Made by a program: the position numbers and the translations under genes. A DNA stretch of 5,173 nucleotides from an uncultured Atopobium sp. Its GTDB lineage: Bacteria; Actinomycetota; Coriobacteriia; Coriobacteriales; Atopobiaceae. Positions within the stretch are counted from its first letter, which is position 1; every line of letters starts with the position of its first letter. The notes beneath the pieces are model-generated. The model had not been told where the DNA came from. It searched no databases and saw nothing but the letters and a program-made list of their open reading frames with translations. Location: positions 1 to 5,173 of the forward strand of contig CAMQEO010000083.1 of NCBI GenBank assembly GCA_946999785.1, given 5' to 3'. Positions 1 through 5,024 of this stretch are shown piece by piece.

Positions 1-80
1 CCTTGCAAAAAGTCACCAATTTGTTGGCTCAATGAGTCTGTATTACGTGAAGAACGATTGAGATTTTGCATGCGTGCCAT
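1..80 (-). CDS. N-terminus of an unidentified protein (partial)
   Basis: Reading leftwards from an ATG at 80-78, an open frame runs 26 codons to the window edge without a stop. The residues seen are polar, starting MARMQNLNRSS and ending near QQIGDFLQ. A good ribosome site, GAGGTAGGA, lies just upstream (GAGG about 7 nt before the ATG), which favours this start over a second ATG three codons in. There is no signal peptide, membrane segment or recognisable motif in this stretch, so I assign no function. It is transcribed divergently from the tautomerase gene, with 195 nt between the two starts. That it is a real gene rests on the ribosome site and the open frame running off the edge; the rest of the gene would be needed for identity. 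Confidence 0.55.
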   Translation of the reverse strand, partial: MARMQNLNRSSRNTDSLSQQIGDFLQ

Positions 81-275
81 ATTCCTACCTCATATAATGC
101 AAGACCGTACAACCTTAAAAAGGCATGCGAGACTGTGCAGAAAACTTTACGACTGCTGATACATCTGTATTGTACAACATTTTGGATGCTATTTTTACAT
201 CGTTTCCGCAAGATAAGCGTATACTTATTCCGTGTGGTAACACATGCTTAAAAATTTTAGATTAAGGAGCAAAGT
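81..275. promoter_or_regulatory. Divergent intergenic region with promoters not clearly resolved
   Basis: This 195-nt AT-rich gap lies between two divergent starts, so it should hold promoters for both. On the plus strand I see a TATACT hexamer at 220-225 that could be the -10 for the tautomerase. The nearest -35-like hexamer, TTTACA at 194-199, is 20 nt away, which is long. A perfect TATAAT at 93-98 has no matching -35. The palindrome TTGTACAA is at 170-177, and GTACAAC occurs twice (107-113 and 172-178). A short dyad, TGTG-GTAA-CACA, lies at 233-244 between the candidate -10 and the ribosome site. None of these is strong enough to name a regulator. Confidence 0.3.
264..269 (+). promoter_or_regulatory. 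Ribosome binding site of the tautomerase gene
   Basis: AAGGAG lies 6 nt before the ATG at 276. It fixes the start of a gene short enough to be missed, and this start places Pro directly after Met as the family chemistry requires. Confidence 0.8.
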
Positions 276-455
276 ATGCCTTTAGTACATGTAGAACTTA
301 TCGAAGGAAGATCTGACGAAGCAAAGAAAAAGATGGCTCAAGAAATTATTGAGACCATACACACCTATGCTAACGCACCCAAAGAGCATATTCATGTGAT
401 TTTTAACGATATGAAACGCTCAAACTACTTCCATGAAGAAGGATCAAACAAGTAA
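276..455 (+). CDS. 4-oxalocrotonate tautomerase family protein
   Basis: This 59-aa protein aligns without gaps, from memory, to the first 45 or so residues of the 4-oxalocrotonate tautomerase (4-OT) small subunit family (Pfam Tautomerase). After loss of the initiator Met it begins with Pro, the family's catalytic base. It has the L-I-E-G-R-S-D-E segment with Arg11, and the A-P pair at 33-34. Classical 4-OT uses Pro1, Arg11, Arg39 and Phe50; here position 39 is His and position 50 is Tyr. As I recall it, Bacillus YwhB also lacks Arg39 and has Tyr50, so a loose or different tautomerase activity is more likely than strict 4-oxalocrotonate conversion. Members act as small oligomers in the cytoplasm. 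The start has an AAGGAG site (264-269) 6 nt upstream. The gene stands alone, divergent from the left gene and convergent with ackA, and no aromatic degradation genes are nearby, so the substrate is unknown. Confidence 0.9.
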   Translation: MPLVHVELIEGRSDEAKKKMAQEIIETIHTYANAPKEHIHVIFNDMKRSNYFHEEGSNK

Positions 456-467
456 AAACCAATCAGC

Positions 468-484
468 TGTAACCAGCAGTTACA
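468..484. repeat. Small hairpin just after the tautomerase gene
   Basis: TGTAAC and GTTACA form a perfect 6-bp stem around the 5-nt loop CAGCA, starting 12 nt after the tautomerase stop. No run of T follows on the plus strand, so it is a poor intrinsic terminator. It could stabilise the 3' end of the mRNA. Confidence 0.4.
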
Positions 485-570
485 TCACCATGCAGTTTGC
501 GACCACGCGCAGAACAAGCGCAGTATGTATGAGACGCGTGCGGTTTGGCTGTACAGCTTCGATGTATGCA

Positions 571-629
571 AAACTCCCGAGTGCACATTCGTTTAACTCA
601 ATATGAGTTGCGAGGCTGCTCGGGAGTTT
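571..629. terminator. Probable bidirectional terminator or structured RNA element (11-bp stem)
   Basis: AAACTCCCGAG at 571-581 is the exact reverse complement of CTCGGGAGTTT at 619-629. Inside it, AACTCA (595-600) and TGAGTT (604-609) form a second 6-bp stem with a 3-nt loop, so the whole can fold as a long, interrupted hairpin. It lies between converging genes. On the plus strand the tail is TTTCTATATATCTTT, and on the minus strand it is TTTTGC. Neither is a classical uninterrupted U-tract, so termination in both directions is plausible but not certain. A structured RNA is the alternative. Confidence 0.5.
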
Positions 630-658
630 CTATATATCTTTCGATATGGTATTCGAAA

Positions 659-721
659 TGCGTTTCATCACGTCCATTACGCGCAAAATGCTTTAGCTAA
701 GGCCCAGCATCTAGAAACGCA
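659..721 (-). terminator. Weak candidate ackA terminator or 3' stem-loop
   Basis: TGCGTTTC (659-666) and GAAACGCA (714-721) form an 8-bp perfect outer stem, and ATGCT/AGCAT (688-692/706-710) lie within it. On the minus strand the element begins 7 nt after the ackA stop. The inner stem is followed by only three T and the outer stem by TTTCG, so the terminator signature is weak; it may instead protect the transcript end. Confidence 0.3.
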
Positions 722-728
722 AGTTCAA

Positions 729-1898
729 CTAACCAACCAATTTTTGTACGTCCAAAGCAATCATAAGCTCTTCGTTAGTAGGAACAACAAGCACACGAAT
801 CTTTGAATCTGGTGCAGAAATATCGCGTACTTCCCCGCTTCTTACAGCGTTTTTCTCGGCGTCAATTTTTACCCCAAGCCATTCAAGTCGTTTGGCAACT
901 CCAGCGCGAACCGTTGCAGAATTTTCACCAATACCTGCAGAAAATGCCATAGCATCAAAGCCCTGCATAGCTTGCGCCATTTCCGCAATAAGAGCAGCGC
1001 AGCGATAGTAATACATGTTGAGCGTAAGTTGGCAATCTTTATTTCCTTCGTGCGCACCTTGTTCAATATCACGAGAATCAGATGAAACAGTTGACAGAGC
1101 TTTTAAGCCAGACTGTTTATTCATCATGGTATCAATTTCATCAATAGTATAGTGGCCCTCGCGCACAAGATAAAAGACAACAGCTGGATCAAGTGTTCCA
1201 CAACGGGTGCCCATAATAAGTCCGTCAAGTGGTGTTAAGCCCATAGTTGTATCAATGGATTTTCCATCCTTAATTGCACAAAGCGATGCGCCCGATCCTA
1301 AGTGACAGCTTACAAGTTTATGAATAGCACCATCGGTAAATTCGTGAGCAGCCTTCCAAATAAAACGATGCGAGGTGCCGTGAGCACCATATTTTCTAAT
1401 ATGTAATTTTTGGGCAACATCACGAGGCAATGCGTAGCGAGACGCTTCCTCAGGCATATGAAAATGAAACGAAGTATCACAAACAATTACATTGGGAATA
1501 GAAGGAAACATAGCGCGACAGATGTCAATAACATCGGCTTCAACAGGATTGTGAAGCGGTGCAAGCGGCGCAACTTCACGAACCCAACGCATATTTTCAT
1601 CATTTACAATTTGTGATTCGGGAATATGCCAACCGCCTTGTACAACACGGTGTCCAATTCCTGCAACTTCTTTGCCCAAAGGCTTAATAATCTCAAAAAC
1701 GTACTTGATAGCCTCTTTGTGCGTAGGAAGAGCAACGTTCATAATTTGCTTTTCGCCACCTTGCTCTTCGTGACCAATAAAGGAGCCATCAATACCAATA
1801 CGCTCACAATTTCCTTTTGCAAACACCTCTTTGGTATCAGGATTTAACAGCTGATATTTAAGCGAAGAACTCCCCGCGTTAATCACAAGTACATTCAT
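729..1898 (-). CDS. ackA: Acetate kinase
   Basis: This 389-aa protein catalyses acetyl phosphate + ADP = acetate + ATP, the ATP-yielding last step of fermentation, in the cytoplasm. It carries the family landmarks in order: N-I-NAGSSSLK near residues 7-14, GHRVVQGG with the substrate-binding Arg84, APLHNP (114-118), the catalytic Asp141 in CDTSFH, YGAHGTSH with His173, CHLGSGAS (198-205), MGTRCGTLDP (229-238, Arg232), SAGIGEN and TNEEL near the C-terminus. The open frame extends six codons further (ATG at 1916), but GAGAGG lies about 6 nt before the ATG at 1898, and that start gives the canonical N-terminus. Where the classical enzymes I recall have HLGNG and GTRSGDIDP, this one has HLGSG and GTRCGTLDP, and GHR-V-HGG reads GHRVVQGG. 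I believe such variants occur in other AckA subfamilies. Pta is not adjacent. The gene follows the HIT gene after a 96-nt gap, so it may have its own promoter. Confidence 0.96.
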   Translation of the reverse strand: MNVLVINAGSSSLKYQLLNPDTKEVFAKGNCERIGIDGSFIGHEEQGGEKQIMNVALPTHKEAIKYVFEIIKPLGKEVAGIGHRVVQGGWHIPESQIVNDENMRWVREVAPLAPLHNPVEADVIDICRAMFPSIPNVIVCDTSFHFHMPEEASRYALPRDVAQKLHIRKYGAHGTSHRFIWKAAHEFTDGAIHKLVSCHLGSGASLCAIKDGKSIDTTMGLTPLDGLIMGTRCGTLDPAVVFYLVREGHYTIDEIDTMMNKQSGLKALSTVSSDSRDIEQGAHEGNKDCQLTLNMYYYRCAALIAEMAQAMQGFDAMAFSAGIGENSATVRAGVAKRLEWLGVKIDAEKNAVRSGEVRDISAPDSKIRVLVVPTNEELMIALDVQKLVG

Positions 1899-1994
1899 AG
1901 CGAACCTCTCAAGCATTAAAGCAAAACATTACAGACTGAAAACATTGTTACATATATTTGACAAACCACACACAATATAAAAGAGCTACATAAA
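1899..1994 (-). promoter_or_regulatory. ackA leader, possible weak promoter
   Basis: This AT-rich 96-nt gap between the HIT stop and the ackA start is long for cotranscribed neighbours. On the minus strand it contains TTGTGT and TTGTCA followed by ATATATG and TGTAAC, but no pair at 16-18 nt spacing is convincing. It ends with the GAGAGG ribosome site of ackA. A separate ackA promoter is therefore only a suggestion. Confidence 0.25.
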
Positions 1995-2345
1995 TTAAGC
2001 TTTTCCAAACGAATTTGAAAGCGGAGCTGCACCCAAAAGATGAATATGTAAGTGATGTACGCTTTGTCCTGCATCATCACCTTTATTGGTAACCAGACGA
2101 AGCCCATGCTCTAACTTGTAATGTGCAGCTATTTCGCGCGCTGCGTGCACAAGCGCCGCCAGCGTATCAGCGTCTACATCATCGAGTATGTCGGCATAGT
2201 GATGTTTGGGAACAATTAAAATATGAACTGGTGCCAGTGGATTTAAATCTTTAAAAGCGCAAACAAGATCATCTTCATATACAAATTCTGAAGGAATTTT
2301 GCCTTCTATAATCTTGCAAAAAATACAATCATCTACTGTTTTCAT
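1995..2345 (-). CDS. HIT family (HINT-type) nucleotide hydrolase
   Basis: This 116-aa protein is a single histidine-triad domain. The signature H-x-H-x-H-x-x is seen as HLHIHLL at residues 98-104, with His100 the expected nucleophile. Other family features are the N-terminal CIFCKIIEGKIPS, with a CxxC pair at Cys7/Cys10 that binds zinc in many relatives, AFKDLNPLAPVHILIVPK (30-47) and NKGDDAGQSVHH. Bacterial HINT proteins hydrolyse purine nucleoside phosphoramidates such as AMP-lysine; the physiological substrate is generally unclear. The length matches the family (about 110-120 aa), although the C-terminal tail lacks the W-PPG ending of E. coli HinT. The ATG is 8 nt after the xseB stop, and its AGGA ribosome site overlaps that stop (TAGGA), which suggests coupled translation. 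It is probably cotranscribed with xseB. Confidence 0.93.
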   Translation of the reverse strand: MKTVDDCIFCKIIEGKIPSEFVYEDDLVCAFKDLNPLAPVHILIVPKHHYADILDDVDADTLAALVHAAREIAAHYKLEHGLRLVTNKGDDAGQSVHHLHIHLLGAAPLSNSFGKA

Positions 2346-2353
2346 AACAAGTC

Positions 2354-2647
2354 CTATTCATCTATATACGCAACGGAGGGAGCAGCACAGGTATCGGAAG
2401 TTTCAAGCGATTCTGAAGATGCGTCTACAAGAACCTGCACTTTTTGTTCTGCGTGCTCAAGCCTTTGACGCAAACTTTTAAGCAGCTCAACTCCACGGCT
2501 GTAATTCTCAAGCGATGCTTCAAGCTCCAAATCTCCACTTTCAAGACTGCGAACAATGCGTTCAAGCTCAATAGATGCTTCTTTAAAGCTCATTGCTTCA
2601 ACGTCTTGTGATTGAGACACTGCGCTTTTTTCTTCTTGGTTTGACAT
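2354..2647 (-). CDS. xseB: Exodeoxyribonuclease VII small subunit
   Basis: This 97-aa protein matches the XseB family. The core, residues 20-73, contains SFKEASIELERIV, LESGDLELEASLENY and RGVELLKSLRQRLEHAEQKV, the two amphipathic helices typical of the small subunit. Several copies bind the long coiled-coil region of XseA to form exonuclease VII, which degrades single-stranded DNA from both ends into oligonucleotides, in the cytoplasm. The polar N-terminal 19 residues and the Asp/Glu/Ser-rich tail are longer than in the roughly 80-aa E. coli protein. The start has AAAGG about 8 nt upstream; the internal Met19 has no good ribosome site. xseA lies upstream, 95 nt away, and the HIT gene follows after 8 nt. 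Confidence 0.95.
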   Translation of the reverse strand: MSNQEEKSAVSQSQDVEAMSFKEASIELERIVRSLESGDLELEASLENYSRGVELLKSLRQRLEHAEQKVQVLVDASSESLETSDTCAAPSVAYIDE

Positions 2648-2664
2648 AACAGAACCTTTCTCTT

Positions 2665-2687
2665 ATGCGAAAACATAGTTTTCGCGT
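2665..2687 (-). repeat. Perfect hairpin between xseA and xseB
   Basis: GCGAAAAC (2667-2674) and GTTTTCGC (2678-2685) form a perfect 8-bp stem with a 3-nt loop, extended by a G-T and an A-T pair. On the minus strand it lies 17 nt before the xseB ATG, close to the AAAGG ribosome site, and is followed by ATAAG, not by a T-run. It is therefore more likely an mRNA processing, stability or translation element than a terminator. The palindrome GTGTACAC (2686-2693) abuts it. Confidence 0.45.
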
Positions 2688-2742
2688 GTACACATGGGTA
2701 ATACTTGCTATCTAACAGACAAAACACACACGTACGTAATGC

Positions 2743-4095
2743 TTAACTCTTTGAAAGCTTATTTGTGGTGCACACATCGCTTACAGACGCATGAAGCGAG
2801 CCCGTACCAAGCATAATAGCAATACGATCTCCAACGTGTACGTCCAAAGCAGACGAAACAACATGGCCGTCATCTGCTTGAACGATACTGTATCCGCGCG
2901 CAAGCGATTTCAGCGGCGAAAGCGTATCAAGTGCTTGAGCATACAAACTTAAAGTATGTTTATACGGTTGTAAGAAACTTACTCCTGCCTTATTAAAACG
3001 CATGAAAAGCGGAGTAGTACGCTCACGAAAACGCGAAATATCACGTGGCGTTGCAGCAAAAAGACGCTCGGCTGTAAGCTCTAAAGATGTTTGTTTTTCG
3101 CTGATAAACGCATCTGGACTCGTAAGACACTTACGTGATGAAATGTGATCAAGATATACTTTTGTTTCGGCAAGTTTAGAGTGCATAACACGATTTGCGC
3201 TTTGAGAAAGACTTTCGACATTTGCACGCTGCGCTTTTAAAATTGCTGACATAGCTTGAGCAAGTCTTCTCTGACGTTCCCAAATTTGACCCTGTACCTC
3301 ATCAAAAGCAGGCGCAACTGATTCGGCAGCAGCAGTGGGCGTAGATGTTCTTCTATCAGAAACCAAATCGCAAATGGACGTATCAGGCTCATGACCAATT
3401 CCTGTAATCACAGGTACCGGAGAAGCTGCTACAGCACGTGCAACGCTTTCATCGTTAAAGCACATAAGATCCTCAAACGAACCACCGCCTCTAACCAAAA
3501 GAATGGCATCGGGCTTTGCCTGCGCAGCTATTGCCAGTGCACGACAAATGGTAACAGGAGCCGAAGCGCCCTGAACAGAGCACCCTACTGCTTGTATTTC
3601 AACTAAAGGATTTCTGCGCGCGAGCGTTCTTTTAACGTCTTCGATAACGCTTCCAGAAAGCGATGTGCAAACAACGATTCTTGAGCAAAAACGCGGAATA
3701 GGGCGTTTGCGCGCATCGGACATCAAACCTTCGGCCTCAAGTTTTTTGGCGAGCTGTGCTACCTGCAGACGTAAAAGACCTTCGCCTGCAACATGAGCAG
3801 ACGTTATAACAAACGAAAGCTTACCGCTTGCACCATATATATTAAAAGAGCCACGAACCTCAAGTTGAAGGCCATCTTTCATTTGAAAGTTACATGCCTG
3901 GAAGGTGGATCGCCACATAATGACGTCCATACTTGATTGTGCATCTTTAAGCTGAAAGTAACAATGTCCAGAACGAGCATTAGGGCCTCTATAACCACTT
4001 ACCTCACCATTGACACACAGAGAAGGCATGGTTTTAACACAGGATTGAGCCTGCGCAACAGCGTCACATACAGAAATAGGTTTATCGTTTTCCAT
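2743..4095 (-). CDS. xseA: Exodeoxyribonuclease VII large subunit
   Basis: This 450-aa protein is the catalytic subunit of exonuclease VII and close to the 456 aa of E. coli XseA. In order it has an N-terminal OB-fold DNA-binding domain (about 6-103) with VNGEVSG and GHCYFQLKD (43-51); the catalytic domain beginning near KRPIPRFCSRI (130-140) with CTSLSGSVIEDV; RGGGSFEDLMCFNDE (202-216); GIGHEPDTSICDLVSDRR (232-249); and STPTAAAE (251-258). A long helical region (about 260-390) for XseB binding follows, then the C-terminal LARGYSIV and VGDRI segments. The family usually reads ITS-x-GAAIRD where this protein has CTSLSGSVIED. The frame is open eight codons further to a TTG at 4119, but that codon overlaps the AAGGAG ribosome site (4108-4113). 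The ATG at 4095 is therefore preferred, though its 12-nt spacing is long. It lies 106 nt downstream of the YugP-family gene with a probable promoter between. Confidence 0.96.
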   Translation of the reverse strand: MENDKPISVCDAVAQAQSCVKTMPSLCVNGEVSGYRGPNARSGHCYFQLKDAQSSMDVIMWRSTFQACNFQMKDGLQLEVRGSFNIYGASGKLSFVITSAHVAGEGLLRLQVAQLAKKLEAEGLMSDARKRPIPRFCSRIVVCTSLSGSVIEDVKRTLARRNPLVEIQAVGCSVQGASAPVTICRALAIAAQAKPDAILLVRGGGSFEDLMCFNDESVARAVAASPVPVITGIGHEPDTSICDLVSDRRTSTPTAAAESVAPAFDEVQGQIWERQRRLAQAMSAILKAQRANVESLSQSANRVMHSKLAETKVYLDHISSRKCLTSPDAFISEKQTSLELTAERLFAATPRDISRFRERTTPLFMRFNKAGVSFLQPYKHTLSLYAQALDTLSPLKSLARGYSIVQADDGHVVSSALDVHVGDRIAIMLGTGSLHASVSDVCTTNKLSKS

Positions 4096-4134
4096 ATATC
4101 TTATCCACTCCTTATACAATGCTCTACATCGTAT

Positions 4135-4165
4135 TTTATACTGCAGGGCAAGTCGTTATACACAA
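4135..4165 (-). promoter_or_regulatory. Candidate promoter of xseA-xseB-HIT
   Basis: On the minus strand TTGTGT (4165-4160) and TATAAA (4140-4135) are separated by 19 nt. The start of transcription would fall near 4128, giving a leader of about 33 nt before the xseA ATG. The spacing is 1-2 nt longer than ideal. The -10 lies in the 10-mer GTATAAAATA, also found upstream of the YugP-family gene. Confidence 0.4.
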
Positions 4166-4201
4166 GACATGAGTGCCGAAAATCCTTAAGTTCTCCCCCA
4201 A

Positions 4202-4897
4202 CTAATCGCGACTACCCCGTACACGACTTCGCATATAAACCAACTGAAGAATAGAAATAAGTGCCGCAGATACATAGGTAAGTGCTGCAGCAATAAGCAC
4301 CGAGCGTGCGCCTGCTTCGTCGATGGGTGCACCTGCTTGCCTAAGATATGCCAAGGCTCTTCGCGAAGCGTCTATCTCTACGGGAAGTGTAATAATCTGA
4401 AAAATCACAACCGCAAAAAAGAGGAGCACACCAAACTGAACAAGCTGAATAACATTAAGAAAAACACCCATAAACAAAATGGCACTCCAGCTATTTTGTG
4501 CAAAATTAACCAAGGGTACACATAACGAGCGCAACTGTGCAAATACAAAACCTCGTGCATGTTGTACCGCATGCCCTGCCTCGTGACAGGCAACTGCAAC
4601 AGAGGCTACACTTGCTTGCGAAAAGTTGGCAGGACTTAAGTGTAAACTATTATCGCGCGGGTCAAAATAATCGGTTAGATCACCATCAACGTGACCAATA
4701 CGCGTGGAAGCACTCCCTAAATCAGATAACATATTTTGCGCAATTTGCGCGCCTGTTAGACTAAAAGATGTTTCGATCTGAGACCAGCGCGCATACGTTT
4801 TTTTAATATAGGATTGAGATAAAGCACCAATGACCAGCGAAACCACGACTATACCCATATAAAGCGGATCAAAGCCGAACATATATCCGTATAACAT
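4202..4897 (-). CDS. YugP-type membrane zinc metallopeptidase
   Basis: This 231-aa protein belongs to the neutral zinc metallopeptidase family that includes Bacillus YugP (Pfam Zn_peptidase_2). The gluzincin-like HExxH motif is HEAGH at residues 105-109, preceded by DYFDPRDNSLHLS (76-88) and followed by LPVEIDASRRAL (171-182), the conserved block expected to supply the third metal ligand. Hydrophobic membrane segments are seen at about 12-27, 137-150, 155-171 and 201-221, with the active site between the first and second. The length fits the family (about 225-235 aa). The substrates and role of these proteases are poorly known. The ATG at 4897 has GAGG about 7 nt upstream. The gene lies 127 nt downstream of the RNase D-like gene and 106 nt upstream of xseA, with its own possible promoter and operator-like repeat. 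Confidence 0.92.
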   Translation of the reverse strand: MLYGYMFGFDPLYMGIVVVSLVIGALSQSYIKKTYARWSQIETSFSLTGAQIAQNMLSDLGSASTRIGHVDGDLTDYFDPRDNSLHLSPANFSQASVASVAVACHEAGHAVQHARGFVFAQLRSLCVPLVNFAQNSWSAILFMGVFLNVIQLVQFGVLLFFAVVIFQIITLPVEIDASRRALAYLRQAGAPIDEAGARSVLIAAALTYVSAALISILQLVYMRSRVRGSRD

Positions 4898-4933
4898 AAG
4901 TACCTCACAACATTAAAAGCCAATAGATTAAAG

Positions 4934-4966
4934 TGTCTAGATATTTTATACCACAACACCTAGACA
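4934..4966 (-). promoter_or_regulatory. Inverted repeat flanking a candidate -10: possible operator
   Basis: TGTCTAG (4934-4940) and CTAGACA (4960-4966) are exact 7-bp arms separated by 19 nt. On the minus strand the spacer contains GTATAAAATA (4951-4942), so TATAAA (4950-4945) would be the -10 of the YugP-family gene. The downstream arm would cover the start of transcription and the other arm would lie just upstream of the -10. No good -35 is visible, which would suit an activated or weak promoter. A stem-loop in RNA is the other reading, but a 19-nt AT-rich loop is less stable. Confidence 0.4.
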
Positions 4967-4979
4967 TTAATGCAGACGC

Positions 4980-5015
4980 TCACAAAGGGCACGTACACAT
5001 CATGGGGTAAAGCAT
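4980..5015 (-). CDS. Very short possible leader ORF (11 codons)
   Basis: Nine nucleotides after the stop of the RNase D-like gene, an ATG (5015-5013) preceded by AGAGGA at a good distance opens an 11-codon frame, MLYPMMCTCPL, ending in TGA. It contains three Met and two Cys. Its ATG lies in one arm of an inverted repeat, ATCATG/CATGAT (4999-5004/5013-5018). It could be a leader peptide for the downstream YugP-family gene, but an ORF this short can easily occur by chance. No conservation can be judged here. Confidence 0.15.
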   Translation of the reverse strand: MLYPMMCTCPL

Positions 5016-5024
5016 GATTGTCCT

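Larger units (their letters stand above)
456..728. other. Convergent intergenic region rich in inverted repeats
   Basis: This 273-nt gap separates the stop of the plus-strand tautomerase from the stop of the minus-strand ackA. I see no credible gene. It carries several dyads: TGTAAC/GTTACA (468-473/479-484), CACGCG/CGCGTG (504-509/535-540), the palindrome GCTGTACAGC (548-557), an 11-bp stem (571-581/619-629), TTTCGA/TCGAAA (639-644/653-658) and TGCGTTTC/GAAACGCA (659-666/714-721). Terminators for the two converging transcripts are expected here, but the length and number of stems exceed what that needs. A small RNA is possible, though I recognise no known RNA family. Confidence 0.5.

Noticed and set aside
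172..178. Second copy of GTACAAC as a possible direct-repeat binding site
   Set aside because: Seven bases repeated 65 nt apart in AT-rich DNA is near chance, and the same word also occurs inside ackA.
29..211. 60-codon minus-strand ORF over the divergent promoter region
   Set aside because: It overlaps the better-supported left gene start (ATG at 80 with GAGGTAGGA) in another frame and has no family resemblance.
66..251. 61-codon plus-strand ORF upstream of the tautomerase
   Set aside because: It has no ribosome site, overlaps the start of the divergent gene and has shadow-like composition.
603..806. 67-codon plus-strand ORF in the convergent gap
   Set aside because: It begins inside the 571-629 stem-loop, has no ribosome site, and its 3' part is antisense to the end of ackA.
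1899..1916. Upstream ATG giving a six-residue longer acetate kinase
   Set aside because: The GAGAGG ribosome site for the ATG at 1898 lies within those codons, and AckA proteins begin at the VLVINAGSSS segment.
1916..2107. 63-codon minus-strand ORF between HIT and ackA
   Set aside because: It overlaps the 3' end of the HIT gene in another frame, and its product has no recognisable features.
4096..4119. TTG start eight codons upstream in xseA
   Set aside because: It overlaps the AAGGAG ribosome site and has no site of its own; the ATG at 4095 fits the family length.
3937..4254. 105-codon plus-strand ORF
   Set aside because: It is antisense to the xseA start and YugP-family end, both strongly supported; there is no motif or ribosome site.
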